Shown in pieces: positions 1 to 8,503 of a DNA stretch of 64,000 nucleotides. The DNA comes from CmP2 sp052084925 (lineage in GTDB: Bacteria > Actinomycetota > Actinomycetes > Actinomycetales > Micrococcaceae). A model generated the notes under the pieces. It was not told the origin of the DNA, ran no database searches, and worked only from the letters and a program-made list of their open reading frames with translations. How positions within the stretch are numbered: the stretch's first letter is position 1; every line of letters starts with the position of its first letter. The stretch covers positions 208,905-272,904 of the forward strand of contig JBQDEV010000003.1 of assembly GCA_052084925.1 (NCBI GenBank), read 5' to 3'. The position numbers and the translations under genes were made by a program.

Positions 1-49
1 AGTGCGGTGCGCGGGCGGAATCGGTCGGTGCCGCAGTGCTTGTCGTCAT
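1..49 (-). CDS. possible 5' end of a divergent gene (partial)
   Basis: An ATG on the minus strand at 47-49 opens a frame running off the left edge and coding for about 16 residues rich in Thr, Ser, Ala and Pro. It would be transcribed divergently from the Lrp gene across a region holding repeated TGCGTTA half-sites, which is the usual arrangement for an Lrp regulator and its target. There is no clear ribosome binding site and too little sequence to name a product. Confidence 0.35.
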   Translation of the reverse strand, partial: MTTSTAAPTDSARAPH

Positions 50-59
50 GATCACACTG

Positions 60-114
60 TGCGTTACCTTGGCCACCACGCACAATATCGATGCGTTATT
101 CTGAGCATAACGCA
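60..114. promoter_or_regulatory. candidate Lrp/AsnC operator
   Basis: TGCGTTAT (92-99) and its exact reverse complement ATAACGCA (107-114) are separated by 7 bases. A further TGCGTTA lies at 60-66, 32 bp upstream of the first copy, about three helical turns. The site lies immediately before the Lrp-family gene and after the putative divergent start at 49. Lrp proteins commonly bind phased sites in such regions. Assignment to this regulator is inference. Confidence 0.5.
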
Positions 115-158
115 CACAAGAACCTGAAATAAGTGACACAATGCTCAGGAGAGGACCG

Positions 159-674
159 GTGATCACCATGGCAGGACTCCCGGCCAGTCGCACCAGCCCC
201 ACCGCGCGCGTCGATGCGCTGGATGCCCGGCTGCTGCTCGCGCTCAATGATGACCCGCATGCCACCGTCGTCGCCCTCGCCCAGCGCCTACAGGTGGCCC
301 GCAATACGGTACAGGCCCGACTGCGCCGACTCGAGGAGCAGGGGGCGATCACCTCGTTCGCGCGCCGGGTTAACCCGGAGGCGCTGGGCTACGGGCTCAC
401 CGCATTCCTGGGAGTTTCTGTGCAGCAGGGGCGCGACGTTGTCGCCCGCGAGGGGCTCAGCGCGATCCCCGAGGTCATCGAGATCCACGCCGCCACCGGC
501 GACGCCGATCTGCGGCTGCGCGTGGTGGCCAAGGATCCGGCCGATCTGTACCGGGTGACCAACGAGATCGTGTCGGTGCCTGGCGTGGTGCGCACCTCCA
601 CCTCGGTGGCACTGCAGGAGCTGCAGCCCTACCGCACCGCCCCACTGCTGCAGCGCATCGCCGAGGAACAGTAG
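159..674 (+). CDS. Lrp/AsnC family transcriptional regulator
   Basis: A 171-residue regulator of the feast/famine family. Residues about 15-65 form the winged helix-turn-helix (the segment with RVDALDARLLLAL, then QVARNTVQARLRRLEEQGAI). The remainder is the alpha-beta RAM effector domain, ending near residue 150. Length is normal for the family. I chose GTG at 159 because AGGAG at 147-151 is well spaced for it; ATG at 168 or 141 are alternatives. It is probably divergent from a gene starting at 49 and separated from the next gene by a strong hairpin. Lrp proteins usually sense amino acids; the effector here is unknown. Confidence 0.9.
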   Translation: MITMAGLPASRTSPTARVDALDARLLLALNDDPHATVVALAQRLQVARNTVQARLRRLEEQGAITSFARRVNPEALGYGLTAFLGVSVQQGRDVVAREGLSAIPEVIEIHAATGDADLRLRVVAKDPADLYRVTNEIVSVPGVVRTSTSVALQELQPYRTAPLLQRIAEEQ

Positions 675-690
675 CCTCCGGTCCAACACG

Positions 691-734
691 CGACGGCGCC
701 GCGGCTGAATCCATGTTCAGCGGCGGCGCCGTCG
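691..734. terminator. bidirectional hairpin terminator
   Basis: A 19-bp stem with a single mismatch (691-709 with 716-734) and a 6-base loop lies between the Lrp gene and the convergent MFS gene. It can end transcription from both sides. Confidence 0.75.
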
Positions 735-765
735 TGATGTCAGTGGAACGAGAAGCTCTCCCCGA

Positions 766-2112
766 TCAGCGGATCTCGTCGATCTCGGCTTCCGGGTGCA
801 GGTCCGACTTCTCCACCGATTTCGGCACCAGCAGCACGCCGATGAGAGAGATGGTGCAGACCCCGGCCAAGTAGAGGCCGATGGTCCAGGACTTGCCGGT
901 GTTGCCCAGCAGCATCTCCGCGATCATCGGAGCGAAGGCGCCGCCGATGATCGAGCCGAAGGCGTAGCCGATCGAGGCGCCCGAATAGCGCACCTTCGCC
1001 GGGAACATCTCCGCGTACAGCGCGGACTGCGGCCCGTAGGAGGGACCCAATCCGATTGTCACCACCACGATGGCCAGGGTGAACAGCCACAGCACTCCGG
1101 AGTCGATGAGCCACCACATCGGGATCATCCACACGATGAGGATGCCGTAGCCGATAGTGAAGGTGACCTTGCGCCCGATCTTGTCGGAGATCCAACCGCC
1201 GAACATGGTGAACACCAGCCAACCCACGCCTCCGATGAGCGAGGCAACCAGGGTCTCCGGGCGGGAGAAGCCGAGCACGTTGGCGCCGTAGGCGGCGAAG
1301 AACGCGATCACCATGTAACCCACGGCGTTGTTGCCAGCGAAGATCATCATGGCCAGTACCACGGACTTGGTGTGACCCTTGAATAGGTCGCCCAGGGGTG
1401 CGGAGGCTTCCTTCTTCAGGTTCTGCATCTCCTTGAACACCGGGGACTCGTCCACGGAGCGGCGGATGAGATACCCGACGACGATCAGCACCACCGAAGA
1501 CAGGAACGGAATGCGCCAGCCCCAGGCGAGGAACGCCTCCTCCGACATGTTCGTGGTGAGCAGGAACATGAAGCTGGTGGCCAGCAGCATGCCCAGCGGC
1601 ACACCGATCTGCGGGTAGGCGCCGAAGAGTCCGCGCTTATCCCGGGGAGCGTGCTCCACGGACATCAGCGCGGCACCGCCCCACTCGCCACCAGCGGAGA
1701 AGCCCTGCACGATGCGCAGCAGGATGAGCAGGATCGGTGCCCAGATGCCGATCTGAGCGTAGGTCGGCAGCAGGCCGATCAGGGCGGTGGCCACGCCCAT
1801 GCCCACCAGGGTGAGCACTAGGGCGACCTTGCGGCCGTGCTTGTCACCGAGGTGGCCGGCGATGATGGCGCCGAGTGGGCGGAATAGGAAGCTGATGCCC
1901 AGAGACGCCCAGGAGACGATCTGCGCGAGGGCGGCGTTCTCGGCGCCCAGCGGTGTGAAGAACAGCGGAGCCAGCACGAATGCTGCCGCCTGGGCGTAGA
2001 TGAAGAAGTCGTACCACTCGATGGTGGTGCCGACGAGCGTGCCGGCCAGAACTTTCTTCTCTTCGCGGGTGCGGCGGTTCGAGCCCGCCTGTGGTGCCAC
2101 GGTCGTGGTCAT
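766..2112 (-). CDS. MFS transporter, metabolite:H+ symporter (MHS) type
   Basis: A 448-residue, 12-helix permease of the ShiA/ProP/KgtP-like MHS family, expected to move a carboxylate, amino acid or osmolyte with protons across the plasma membrane. IEWYDFF (about residues 31-37) in helix 1 and GHLGDKHGRK (about 86-95) in the helix 2-3 loop are family hallmarks; the central loop near DESPVFKEM is also typical. ATG at 2112 is preferred over a TTG at 2124 because GGGAGAAG sits just upstream. The gene is single, with a CRP-type site and a TetR-type palindrome in its upstream region, suggesting catabolic or specific regulation. The substrate cannot be read from the sequence. Confidence 0.88.
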   Translation of the reverse strand: MTTTVAPQAGSNRRTREEKKVLAGTLVGTTIEWYDFFIYAQAAAFVLAPLFFTPLGAENAALAQIVSWASLGISFLFRPLGAIIAGHLGDKHGRKVALVLTLVGMGVATALIGLLPTYAQIGIWAPILLILLRIVQGFSAGGEWGGAALMSVEHAPRDKRGLFGAYPQIGVPLGMLLATSFMFLLTTNMSEEAFLAWGWRIPFLSSVVLIVVGYLIRRSVDESPVFKEMQNLKKEASAPLGDLFKGHTKSVVLAMMIFAGNNAVGYMVIAFFAAYGANVLGFSRPETLVASLIGGVGWLVFTMFGGWISDKIGRKVTFTIGYGILIVWMIPMWWLIDSGVLWLFTLAIVVVTIGLGPSYGPQSALYAEMFPAKVRYSGASIGYAFGSIIGGAFAPMIAEMLLGNTGKSWTIGLYLAGVCTISLIGVLLVPKSVEKSDLHPEAEIDEIR

Positions 2113-2192
2113 GGCTTCTCCCAAGAAGTTGTGCGAGTGCTAGGGGTGTGCGTGAGATCAACGCAGAACCGTCGGGGGTCAACTACTTACTG

Positions 2193-2206
2193 ACCGACCG
2201 GTCGGT
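2193..2206. promoter_or_regulatory. TetR-type palindromic operator
   Basis: ACCGACCGGTCGGT is a perfect 14-bp palindrome 81 bp upstream of the MFS start. Palindromes of this form are common TetR-family operators. No TetR gene is in the window, so the regulator would be encoded elsewhere. Confidence 0.45.
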
Positions 2207-2227
2207 TCGTTGGTCAATAATACACAA

Positions 2228-2243
2228 TGTGAACCGCATCACA
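2228..2243. promoter_or_regulatory. CRP/GlxR-type binding site
   Basis: TGTGA-N6-TCACA matches the consensus of CRP-family regulators at all ten conserved bases. It is flanked by CAATG and CATTG arms that extend the dyad. It lies 116 bp upstream of the MFS start codon and just after the stop of the DUF418 gene. Actinobacteria use CRP/GlxR proteins for carbon control. Binding is inferred from the motif only. Confidence 0.6.
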
Positions 2244-2264
2244 ACATTGGGTTTAGTTTGTCGG

Positions 2265-3389
2265 TCAGCGACGGCGCAGGGGAGGCCAGGTGAGAAGTCG
2301 CTCCAGCGGGCCCACGCCCCATCGGCACCACCAGAGATGCGCGCCCAGGATCAGTCCGATCGACATGATTAGCGTCACCGCGTAGCCGCCCGCTAGAGTG
2401 TCGGGCCCCGGACGCACGAGCACCGCCAGCACCACGAGATGCGCCACATACAGCGTCAGTGAGAGCCGTCCCGCCGACACCAGTGCCGAGCCCCAGCGCC
2501 GCAGCGGCTCCTCCAGGCGCAGGCACAATCCCATGACGGCGACGGCGGAACCGGACCCGGAGATCAGCCACAGCGGCATCTGGGAATGGTCGACGGCGCT
2601 GACCAGTCGATCCAGTCCCGGGTCCTCGCCGGGCTCACCCAACATCCCGATGAGCAGCCACGAGGCCAGGAATCCCAGCACGGCTGCCGTGGCTCCGCCG
2701 CCGATCAGCGCCCACTGCACCCGAGCCCGACTCAGGTCGAGTTGGCCCAGCACCATGCCGAACAGGAACGGCACCACCCACACGATCACGGGGTAGGCGC
2801 CGGAGAGCAGGATTTCGTGCAGGATCGGCCCCGGCCCGTCGGTCAGGGAAGCGGGATTGAATTCGAAGGTGACCCCCGTCCACACTTGTGCCAGGATCCA
2901 CAGGGTCGGCCCGAGGATCAGCATCACCGCGGTGCCCGCGATCAGCAGCCAGCGCGGCGCGCGAGCCAGCGGCGGGCCCAGCAGGAACAGCACCCCGTAG
3001 CAGGCCAGGATCACACTCACCTCATGATCCAACAGCTGGAGCGCCAGCCCGAGACTCAGCAGCAGTACGGCCCGCCACAGCAGGGTCCGCCAGGGCAGGG
3101 GCGCCCCGTCAATGCGTGCGGCGCGCGTCATCAGCGAGATCCCCACCCCGGCCAGGATCATAAACAGCAGCGACGCCCGGCCGCGCGGCAGCTCGTAGAT
3201 CAGCCCCGCCACGCCGTCGTTGAGTTCCGGGCCCACGTTCACCGCGAGCATGCCGATGATGGCCAGCGCGCGGGCGGCGTCGAGTCCCACCATGCGACGG
3301 CGCGTCGGCCGTGCTCCCACCGGGCCGGAGCTGCGCTGAGCGGAGGCGGCCGGGGTGGGCTCGGGGGTGTCCGGGGCGGGTGCGGTCAT
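2265..3389 (-). CDS. DUF418-family polytopic membrane protein
   Basis: A 374-residue membrane protein with about ten hydrophobic segments. An N-terminal motif near residue 35 (GLDAARALAIIGML) and a C-terminal GPLERLL ending are typical of DUF418/HGSNAT-like proteins, whose acyltransferase or transport role is not settled. The open frame extends upstream to 3887, but that part overlaps the ggt gene on the other strand and has biased non-membrane composition. The start at 3389 gives a normal length. The gene is divergent from ggt, about 170 bp apart, and co-directional with the MFS gene. Function is not assigned. Confidence 0.75.
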   Translation of the reverse strand: MTAPAPDTPEPTPAASAQRSSGPVGARPTRRRMVGLDAARALAIIGMLAVNVGPELNDGVAGLIYELPRGRASLLFMILAGVGISLMTRAARIDGAPLPWRTLLWRAVLLLSLGLALQLLDHEVSVILACYGVLFLLGPPLARAPRWLLIAGTAVMLILGPTLWILAQVWTGVTFEFNPASLTDGPGPILHEILLSGAYPVIVWVVPFLFGMVLGQLDLSRARVQWALIGGGATAAVLGFLASWLLIGMLGEPGEDPGLDRLVSAVDHSQMPLWLISGSGSAVAVMGLCLRLEEPLRRWGSALVSAGRLSLTLYVAHLVVLAVLVRPGPDTLAGGYAVTLIMSIGLILGAHLWWCRWGVGPLERLLTWPPLRRR

Positions 3390-3555
3390 CAAGGGCTCGT
3401 TGAGGGTCGCGGGCAGGGGCAGTGGGAAGTCTAGTCGCCGAACATCGGAATGCACTGGCAGGCGCGGCCGCGCAGCTGCTGTGTTCGGGAGCCGTCCGGC
3501 TCGCCGTGTTACCGTGTGCCGAGCCTGTCCGCGAGTGCAGAAGGACCCCTGCAGC

Positions 3556-5304
3556 ATGAGCTTTCCCACCCGATTCGGGCCCGCCCTGGCACTGCTGACC
3601 GGTGCGGCGCTGACGGTCACCGCGTGCTCGCCCACTGAGAGCGAGTCCGATCCGAGCGCCTCCGGATCGCCAGCCCCCTCCGCCTCGAGCCCTGGCGCAT
3701 CAGAACCGACGGCCACGGAGCCGCCACCGTCCGCGGAATCCCCGGACGCGGACGTCGAGGACGCCGAGCAGATCCTGAACCAGCAGGGGGTCGCCGCGGC
3801 CCACTCGGATGCGGTCGCCGCCGGGGTCACGATCCTCGAGTCCGGTGGCAACGCGGTGGACGCCGCCATTGCCACCGCCTTCGCCATCGGTGTCGTCGAG
3901 CCCTACGCCTCCGGTATCGGTGGGGGCGGGGCCACCCTTATCGCGGCCCCGGGTACCGAGCCGGAAGCCTGGGATTACCGCGAAGTCGTGGCCGAGAACG
4001 GACAGATCCCTGCCTCCGGAACGGGTGTGCCGGGCATGGTGGCCGGCATGGCCGCGTTGCACGAGGAGCACGGCAGTCTGGAATGGTCCGCGCTGCTGGC
4101 GCCGGCCCACGAGCTGGCCGCCGAAGGATCCGAGGTCACCGAACTGCTCGCCCAGCGGCTGCGCAGCGATTTCGGCCCGGCCTCTATTCAGGGGCTCGAG
4201 AATTTTCACGACGACGCCGGACAGCCGCTCGCCGAAGGGGACACGCTCACGCAGCCCGAGCTGGCGCAGACCCTGTCCACCCTGGCCGCCGACGGCGCCG
4301 AGTCGTTCTATACGGGTGACTTCTCTGAGCAGCTGACCCAGGTCGACGGTCTGGACGCCGACACCCTGGCCGCCTATGAGCCGGAGAGCTCCACCCCGGT
4401 GAGCGGCGCGGTGGGGGAGTACGAGATGCTCTCAGCCACTCCGCCCCTGCCCGGCGCGGCCGTGATTCAGCAGCTGCAGATCGCCGAGGGGCTCGACGCC
4501 GCCTCCGCGCAACCCGGCAGTGCCGAGTTCGTCGACTCCCTCTCCCGCGCCTGGCAGGTGGCGGATGCCTCCGTCAGCGAGCACTTCGGTGACCCGGACT
4601 TCGTGGACGTCCCCGTCGAGGATCTCGTCGACGCCGAGGCCAATCATTCGCTGGCCCAGAACACCGGGCTGCAGAGTGACGCAACCGAAACGGCGTCCGG
4701 TCAGCCCCCGGTCGGTGACCGCGAGCCGGTCGAGCCGGGCAACACCACCCACCTGACCGTCGTGGATGACACCGGTCTGATGGTGTCCATGACCAATACG
4801 CTGACCAGCTTCTGGGGAGGCAGTGCCTCGGAATATGCCGGTGGGTTCTTCCTCAACGATCAGCTCAGCCGGTTCGAGGCCATTGATACCCCCAGTAATC
4901 AGCCGGAGCCGGGTCGGAAATCGGTGAGCTGGTCCGCGCCGTCCCTGCTGCTCGACGGCGAGGGGCGGCCGGTGCTGGGTATCGGCACTCCGGGCGGTCA
5001 CCAGATCCCCAACATTCTCAGCTCGGTCTTGGTGCCGTGGGCCCTGCAGGGCGCTTCCTTGGAGGAAGCGGTCTCTGGGCCGCGGCACAGCCTGCAGTCC
5101 GGGGTGCTGGCCCTGGAATCCGAGCCCAGCGCGGAGGTGGCCGAGCTGATTCGCGAACGCGGCTGGCAGCCTCAGGTCACCACCCGCGCCGATGCCGTCT
5201 TCGGCTCGGTCCAGGCACTGGAGGTCGACTACGACGCCGGAGAGGTCATCGGCGCCCGCGACACCCGCCGCGACGCCGACGTCACGGTCGTTAGTTCGGA
5301 CTAG
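3556..5304 (+). CDS. ggt: gamma-glutamyltransferase, lipoprotein
   Basis: A 582-residue Ntn-hydrolase that splits gamma-glutamyl bonds of glutathione and similar peptides outside the membrane. A signal peptide ends in a VTAC lipobox (Cys24), followed by a Ser/Pro/Glu-rich linker to about residue 70. The family autoprocessing site NTTH is at 396-399, with Thr397 the expected nucleophile of the small subunit; GTPGGHQIP downstream corresponds to the conserved glycine pair. AAGGA precedes ATG 3556 at good spacing; the frame open from 3355 lacks such support. It stands alone between a divergent membrane-protein gene and the convergent heme oxygenase gene. Confidence 0.93.
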   Translation: MSFPTRFGPALALLTGAALTVTACSPTESESDPSASGSPAPSASSPGASEPTATEPPPSAESPDADVEDAEQILNQQGVAAAHSDAVAAGVTILESGGNAVDAAIATAFAIGVVEPYASGIGGGGATLIAAPGTEPEAWDYREVVAENGQIPASGTGVPGMVAGMAALHEEHGSLEWSALLAPAHELAAEGSEVTELLAQRLRSDFGPASIQGLENFHDDAGQPLAEGDTLTQPELAQTLSTLAADGAESFYTGDFSEQLTQVDGLDADTLAAYEPESSTPVSGAVGEYEMLSATPPLPGAAVIQQLQIAEGLDAASAQPGSAEFVDSLSRAWQVADASVSEHFGDPDFVDVPVEDLVDAEANHSLAQNTGLQSDATETASGQPPVGDREPVEPGNTTHLTVVDDTGLMVSMTNTLTSFWGGSASEYAGGFFLNDQLSRFEAIDTPSNQPEPGRKSVSWSAPSLLLDGEGRPVLGIGTPGGHQIPNILSSVLVPWALQGASLEEAVSGPRHSLQSGVLALESEPSAEVAELIRERGWQPQVTTRADAVFGSVQALEVDYDAGEVIGARDTRRDADVTVVSSD

Positions 5305-5358
5305 AATCTCAACGAGAACAGGATCGTGCCGGGAAGTTCGCGCCTCAGTGAGCGGAGC

Positions 5359-6048
5359 TCACACCCCGGCCGGCGCCAGCGAATCCGAGTAGCTGCCCAG
5401 CTCGACAAAGACCGACTTGTTGTAGGCGAATCCGCGGTTCGCCTCGGCGATGAAGTCGTCCTGCTGTTCCGGGGTGAATCCGAGGGCATCGAGCTGATCC
5501 CGGTAGGCGTCCTTGTACAGTTTGGGCTTGTCGATCGAGGCGAAGGTGTACATGTTCAGCTGATCGTCGCTGACCTCATAGTGGCGCTGCACCAGGCGGG
5601 CGATCGCCAGTCCGCCGGAGAGGTCGCCCAGGTAGCGCAGGTAGTGGTGGGCGGCCAGGCGTGCCGGGTCGTTCGCCACCTCGCGGAGGCGTTCCGCGTA
5701 ATCGGCAGTGGAGGAGAGTTCCACCGGTGCCAGGTCGAGCCCGACGGCCGGCAGTAGCGAGTCCAGATCCGCGCGAATCGCGGCACGACGGTCCAGGCGC
5801 GGGTCCAGCAGCTCGGCCACGCCGGGCACCCCGGTGGTGCCGCGCAGCTGCTCGGAGGCTTCGTCCAGGGCGTTGTAGATGTAGAAGTACTGGCTCACCA
5901 GCAGGGCGTAATCACGCACTGAGCGCTTTCCGCTCATCAGCTCGGTGATGAAGGAGGCTGTCTCAGCCGATTTGTGGTCCTCGGCGGTCATGGTGCGCAC
6001 GCGCACGGACAGGGACTCGGGGTGCTCGAGGCGGGACTGACGCGTCAT
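5359..6048 (-). CDS. hmuO: heme oxygenase (biliverdin-producing)
   Basis: A 229-residue cytoplasmic enzyme that opens heme to biliverdin, CO and Fe2+. AEDHKSAE near the N terminus places the proximal heme ligand at His25, and GDLSGG at 141-146 is the distal-helix signature. Length matches corynebacterial HmuO. It diverges from a siderophore-interacting reductase gene, with a DtxR-like box between, and lies next to a heme importer operon. The simplest reading is release of iron from imported heme under iron control. Symbol by similarity to HmuO. Confidence 0.93.
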   Translation of the reverse strand: MTRQSRLEHPESLSVRVRTMTAEDHKSAETASFITELMSGKRSVRDYALLVSQYFYIYNALDEASEQLRGTTGVPGVAELLDPRLDRRAAIRADLDSLLPAVGLDLAPVELSSTADYAERLREVANDPARLAAHHYLRYLGDLSGGLAIARLVQRHYEVSDDQLNMYTFASIDKPKLYKDAYRDQLDALGFTPEQQDDFIAEANRGFAYNKSVFVELGSYSDSLAPAGV

Positions 6049-6119
6049 GGGAACCTGCTAGGAGAATCGAACCGATACGGGGACGTCGCTGAGTCAAGGG
6101 CAGCATCGCGCTGCTCTTG

Positions 6120-6138
6120 TCAGGATAGCCTTATTATG
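6120..6138. promoter_or_regulatory. DtxR/IdeR-like iron box (heme oxygenase / SIP divergent promoters)
   Basis: The segment beginning TCAGGATAGCCT matches the DtxR consensus TTAGGTTAGSCTAACCTAA at about 11 of 19 positions, mostly in the left half. It sits between the divergent heme oxygenase and siderophore-interacting-protein genes, 72 bp from the former start. Position and gene content support iron repression; the match alone is moderate. Confidence 0.5.
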
Positions 6139-6258
6139 CCGACAGGGAAGCCTCACTGCAATCTCGAACGCTCTAGTGATCTAATGTGGGAGATGACCGA
6201 CGGCACCCTCCGACGACGCGAGGGGATCGCCGCACCCGACAAGACGAGGAGGTCGTCC

Positions 6259-7128
6259 ATGACCGAATCAGCGCCCAGCTCACCCGCCCCCACGCGCCGC
6301 AAGAAGCCTCAGGCAGTGATGGAGATCGTTGCCACCGAGCGTATCAACGCCCACTTCCAGCGCCTCACCTTCGGCGGCCCCGGATTCGCAGATTTTCAGA
6401 ACAACGCGTCCACCGATAAGTACATCAAGCTGCTGCTGCCCCCAGACCCCTCTCTCGGGCTGACCCCGCCCTTCGACCTCGATGCCCTGCGCGCCGAGCT
6501 CCCCAAGGAACAGTTGCCCGTGCGCCGCACCTACACCGTGCGCTCCGTGGACGAGCAGGCGGGCACCCTCACCGTGGACTTCGTGCTGCACGGCGACGAC
6601 GGTGTGGCCGGCCCCTGGGCTGCCTCCGTCCAGGTCGGCGATCTGGTGCAGTTCGGCGGCCCCGGAGGCAAATATTATCCGGCGCCCGAGACCGACTGGC
6701 ACCTGCTCGCCGGCGATGAAGCTGCGCTGCCTGCCATTGCCGCAGCACTGGAAGCCATGGACGACGACGCCGTGGGTGTGACCCACCTCGAGGTCGCCAC
6801 CGCGGAGGATGAATGGGACCTCGTTGCCCCGGCCGGGGTGGAGGTGTGCTGGCATCACCGCGGCGGAAGCTTCACGCCCGAGAACAGCCAGCTGGAACAG
6901 GCGGTGCGGGACACGCCGTGGCGCGACGGCGTCGTGCAGACCTTTATTCACGGCGAGCGCGAGGTGATGAAGGCGCTGCGCAAGTACTTCACCGACGAGC
7001 GCGGCATCGAGCGCGCCCAGCTGTCCCTGTCGGCGTACTGGGCCTACGGTCGCGCCGAAGATGCCTTCCAAGCGGAGAAGAGTACTCCGATCGGTCAGAT
7101 CTACGACGAGCAGGGTCTGCAGTACTGA
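6259..7128 (+). CDS. siderophore-interacting protein (FAD-dependent ferric-siderophore reductase)
   Basis: A 289-residue ViuB/YqjH-type flavoprotein that reduces ferric siderophores in the cytoplasm. The N-terminal FAD-binding barrel includes the RRTYTVRS motif (near residue 93) and the GPGGKYYP phosphate-binding stretch. The C-terminal part contains the GDEAALPAI segment and the FIHGERE and AYWAYGRAEDAF motifs typical of the SIP domain. ATG 6259 follows AGGAGG; a longer frame to 5974 runs through the promoter and is not credible. A hairpin terminator follows. Confidence 0.92.
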   Translation: MTESAPSSPAPTRRKKPQAVMEIVATERINAHFQRLTFGGPGFADFQNNASTDKYIKLLLPPDPSLGLTPPFDLDALRAELPKEQLPVRRTYTVRSVDEQAGTLTVDFVLHGDDGVAGPWAASVQVGDLVQFGGPGGKYYPAPETDWHLLAGDEAALPAIAAALEAMDDDAVGVTHLEVATAEDEWDLVAPAGVEVCWHHRGGSFTPENSQLEQAVRDTPWRDGVVQTFIHGEREVMKALRKYFTDERGIERAQLSLSAYWAYGRAEDAFQAEKSTPIGQIYDEQGLQY

Positions 7129-7150
7129 GACCCGCAGCTCACGAACTTCT

Positions 7151-7180
7151 GAAGGCCGCGTCCACCTGGACGCGGCCTTC
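7151..7180. terminator. hairpin terminator after the SIP gene
   Basis: A perfect 14-bp stem (GAAGGCCGCGTCCA with its complement) closed by 2 bases lies 23 bp after the SIP stop, followed by a short T-rich stretch. Confidence 0.75.
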
Positions 7181-7243
7181 GTTGTCTGGCCGGGTTCACA
7201 GGTGAGAGTGATTTAAATAAGTAACTCAGCGTAGCGTTTCCGT

Positions 7244-7262
7244 TAAATGTAGGCTAACCTCA
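7244..7262. promoter_or_regulatory. DtxR/IdeR iron box upstream of the heme uptake operon
   Basis: TAGGCTAACCT at 7250-7260 is identical to the core and right half of the DtxR consensus; about 14 of 19 positions match overall. It lies 111 bp before the hmuT start. This is the best iron box in the window and implies that hmuTUV and the surface genes are induced by iron limitation. Confidence 0.75.
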
Positions 7263-7372
7263 TTAACGCCTAGCGGACTTTTCCGACGACAGCGGCCGAG
7301 GGTTCTGCCGACTGCGCTCTACCGCAGGCCATCACACTCATCACACCTGATGCGCTCAGGAGAGGACTGCCT

Positions 7373-8503
7373 GTGACTGCTGCGCCGAGCACACAACCAC
7401 GACGACGCCCCGCTGTTGTCATATCCGCACTGCTAGCCGCCCTGAGCCTGCTGCTGCTCACCGCCTGCGGGGGAGCCGGTGCGGCCACGAAGACGGCCGG
7501 TCAGACACTGGCCAGCGCCGAGTTCCTGGAGAATCCCAAAGATTTCGAAGGACCGTCGACGGCGTCGTTGGCGGATTCCTCGCTGCGCCCGGTGGCGAAC
7601 AATCCCAGCCCAGAGCTTCCGGCCACCGTCGTCGATTCTCAGGACACCACCGTGACGGTCACCGACGTCTCGCGCATCCTGGCCCTGGACCTGTATGGCA
7701 CCGCCTCTCGCACCGTCTACGAGCTCGGTCTGGGCGACAACATTGTCGGGCGCGACACCTCCTCGGGATTCCCCGAGATCATCGACAAGCCGCTGGTCAC
7801 CCAGAACGGCCACAACCTCAACGCCGAGGCGATCCTCGAACTGGCGCCCACGCTGATCATCACGGATTCCTCCCTGGGACCGTGGGACGTCATCCTACAG
7901 ATGCGCGACGCCGGCATCCCCGTCGTCGTCATCGATTCCAAACGCGATATCGACAACGTCGGTGACCTCACGCGCCAGATCGCCAGCGCGATCGGTCTGC
8001 CGGAACAGGGCGAGGAACTGGCGAACCGCATCGACGCCGAAGTCGACGAGATGATCGAGCGGATCCAGGAATACGTCCCCGAGAACGAGGACGAGAAGCT
8101 GCGGATGATGTTCCTGTACGTCCGCGGCCAGGCCGGGATCTACTACATCTTCGGTCCCGGCTCCGGCACGGATTCCCTCATCGACGGACTGGGCGGTATC
8201 GACGTCGCCGCCGAGATCGGCTGGGAGGGCATGATGCCGATGACCGATGAAGCCATCGTCGAGGCCCAACCCGATCTGGTGCTGATGATGACGAAGGGTC
8301 TGGAATCGGTCAACGGCGTCGACGGGCTGATGGAAGCGGTGCCGCCGCTCGCCCACACCCCGGCCGGTGAGAAGAGCCGGATCGTGGACATGTCCGACTA
8401 CGAGGTGCTCAGCTTCGGTCCGAACACTCCCGGTGTGCTCGAGGCGCTCGCGGTCGCCGTGTACGCGCCGAACACCTCCGCCGAACTGGAGGACCAGCGC
8501 TGA
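7373..8503 (+). CDS. hmuT: heme ABC transporter substrate-binding lipoprotein (HmuT-like)
   Basis: A 376-residue lipoprotein (lipobox around LLTAC, Cys32) with a periplasmic-binding-protein type III fold. It starts with a typical VTVTDVSRILAL segment and has the two lobes joined by a long helix (about residues 200-230). It binds heme outside the membrane and passes it to HmuU. GTG 7373 follows AGGAGAGG. It overlaps hmuU by one base. The specificity for heme rather than a siderophore is inferred from the linked HtaA-like genes and heme oxygenase. Confidence 0.9.
   Translation: MTAAPSTQPRRRPAVVISALLAALSLLLLTACGGAGAATKTAGQTLASAEFLENPKDFEGPSTASLADSSLRPVANNPSPELPATVVDSQDTTVTVTDVSRILALDLYGTASRTVYELGLGDNIVGRDTSSGFPEIIDKPLVTQNGHNLNAEAILELAPTLIITDSSLGPWDVILQMRDAGIPVVVIDSKRDIDNVGDLTRQIASAIGLPEQGEELANRIDAEVDEMIERIQEYVPENEDEKLRMMFLYVRGQAGIYYIFGPGSGTDSLIDGLGGIDVAAEIGWEGMMPMTDEAIVEAQPDLVLMMTKGLESVNGVDGLMEAVPPLAHTPAGEKSRIVDMSDYEVLSFGPNTPGVLEALAVAVYAPNTSAELEDQR

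Noticed and set aside
3390..3887. N-terminal extension of the DUF418 frame (166 extra residues)
   Set aside because: It overlaps the 5' half of the ggt gene on the opposite strand, has Ala/Ser-rich low-complexity composition and no membrane segments; the start at 3389 gives a normal family protein.
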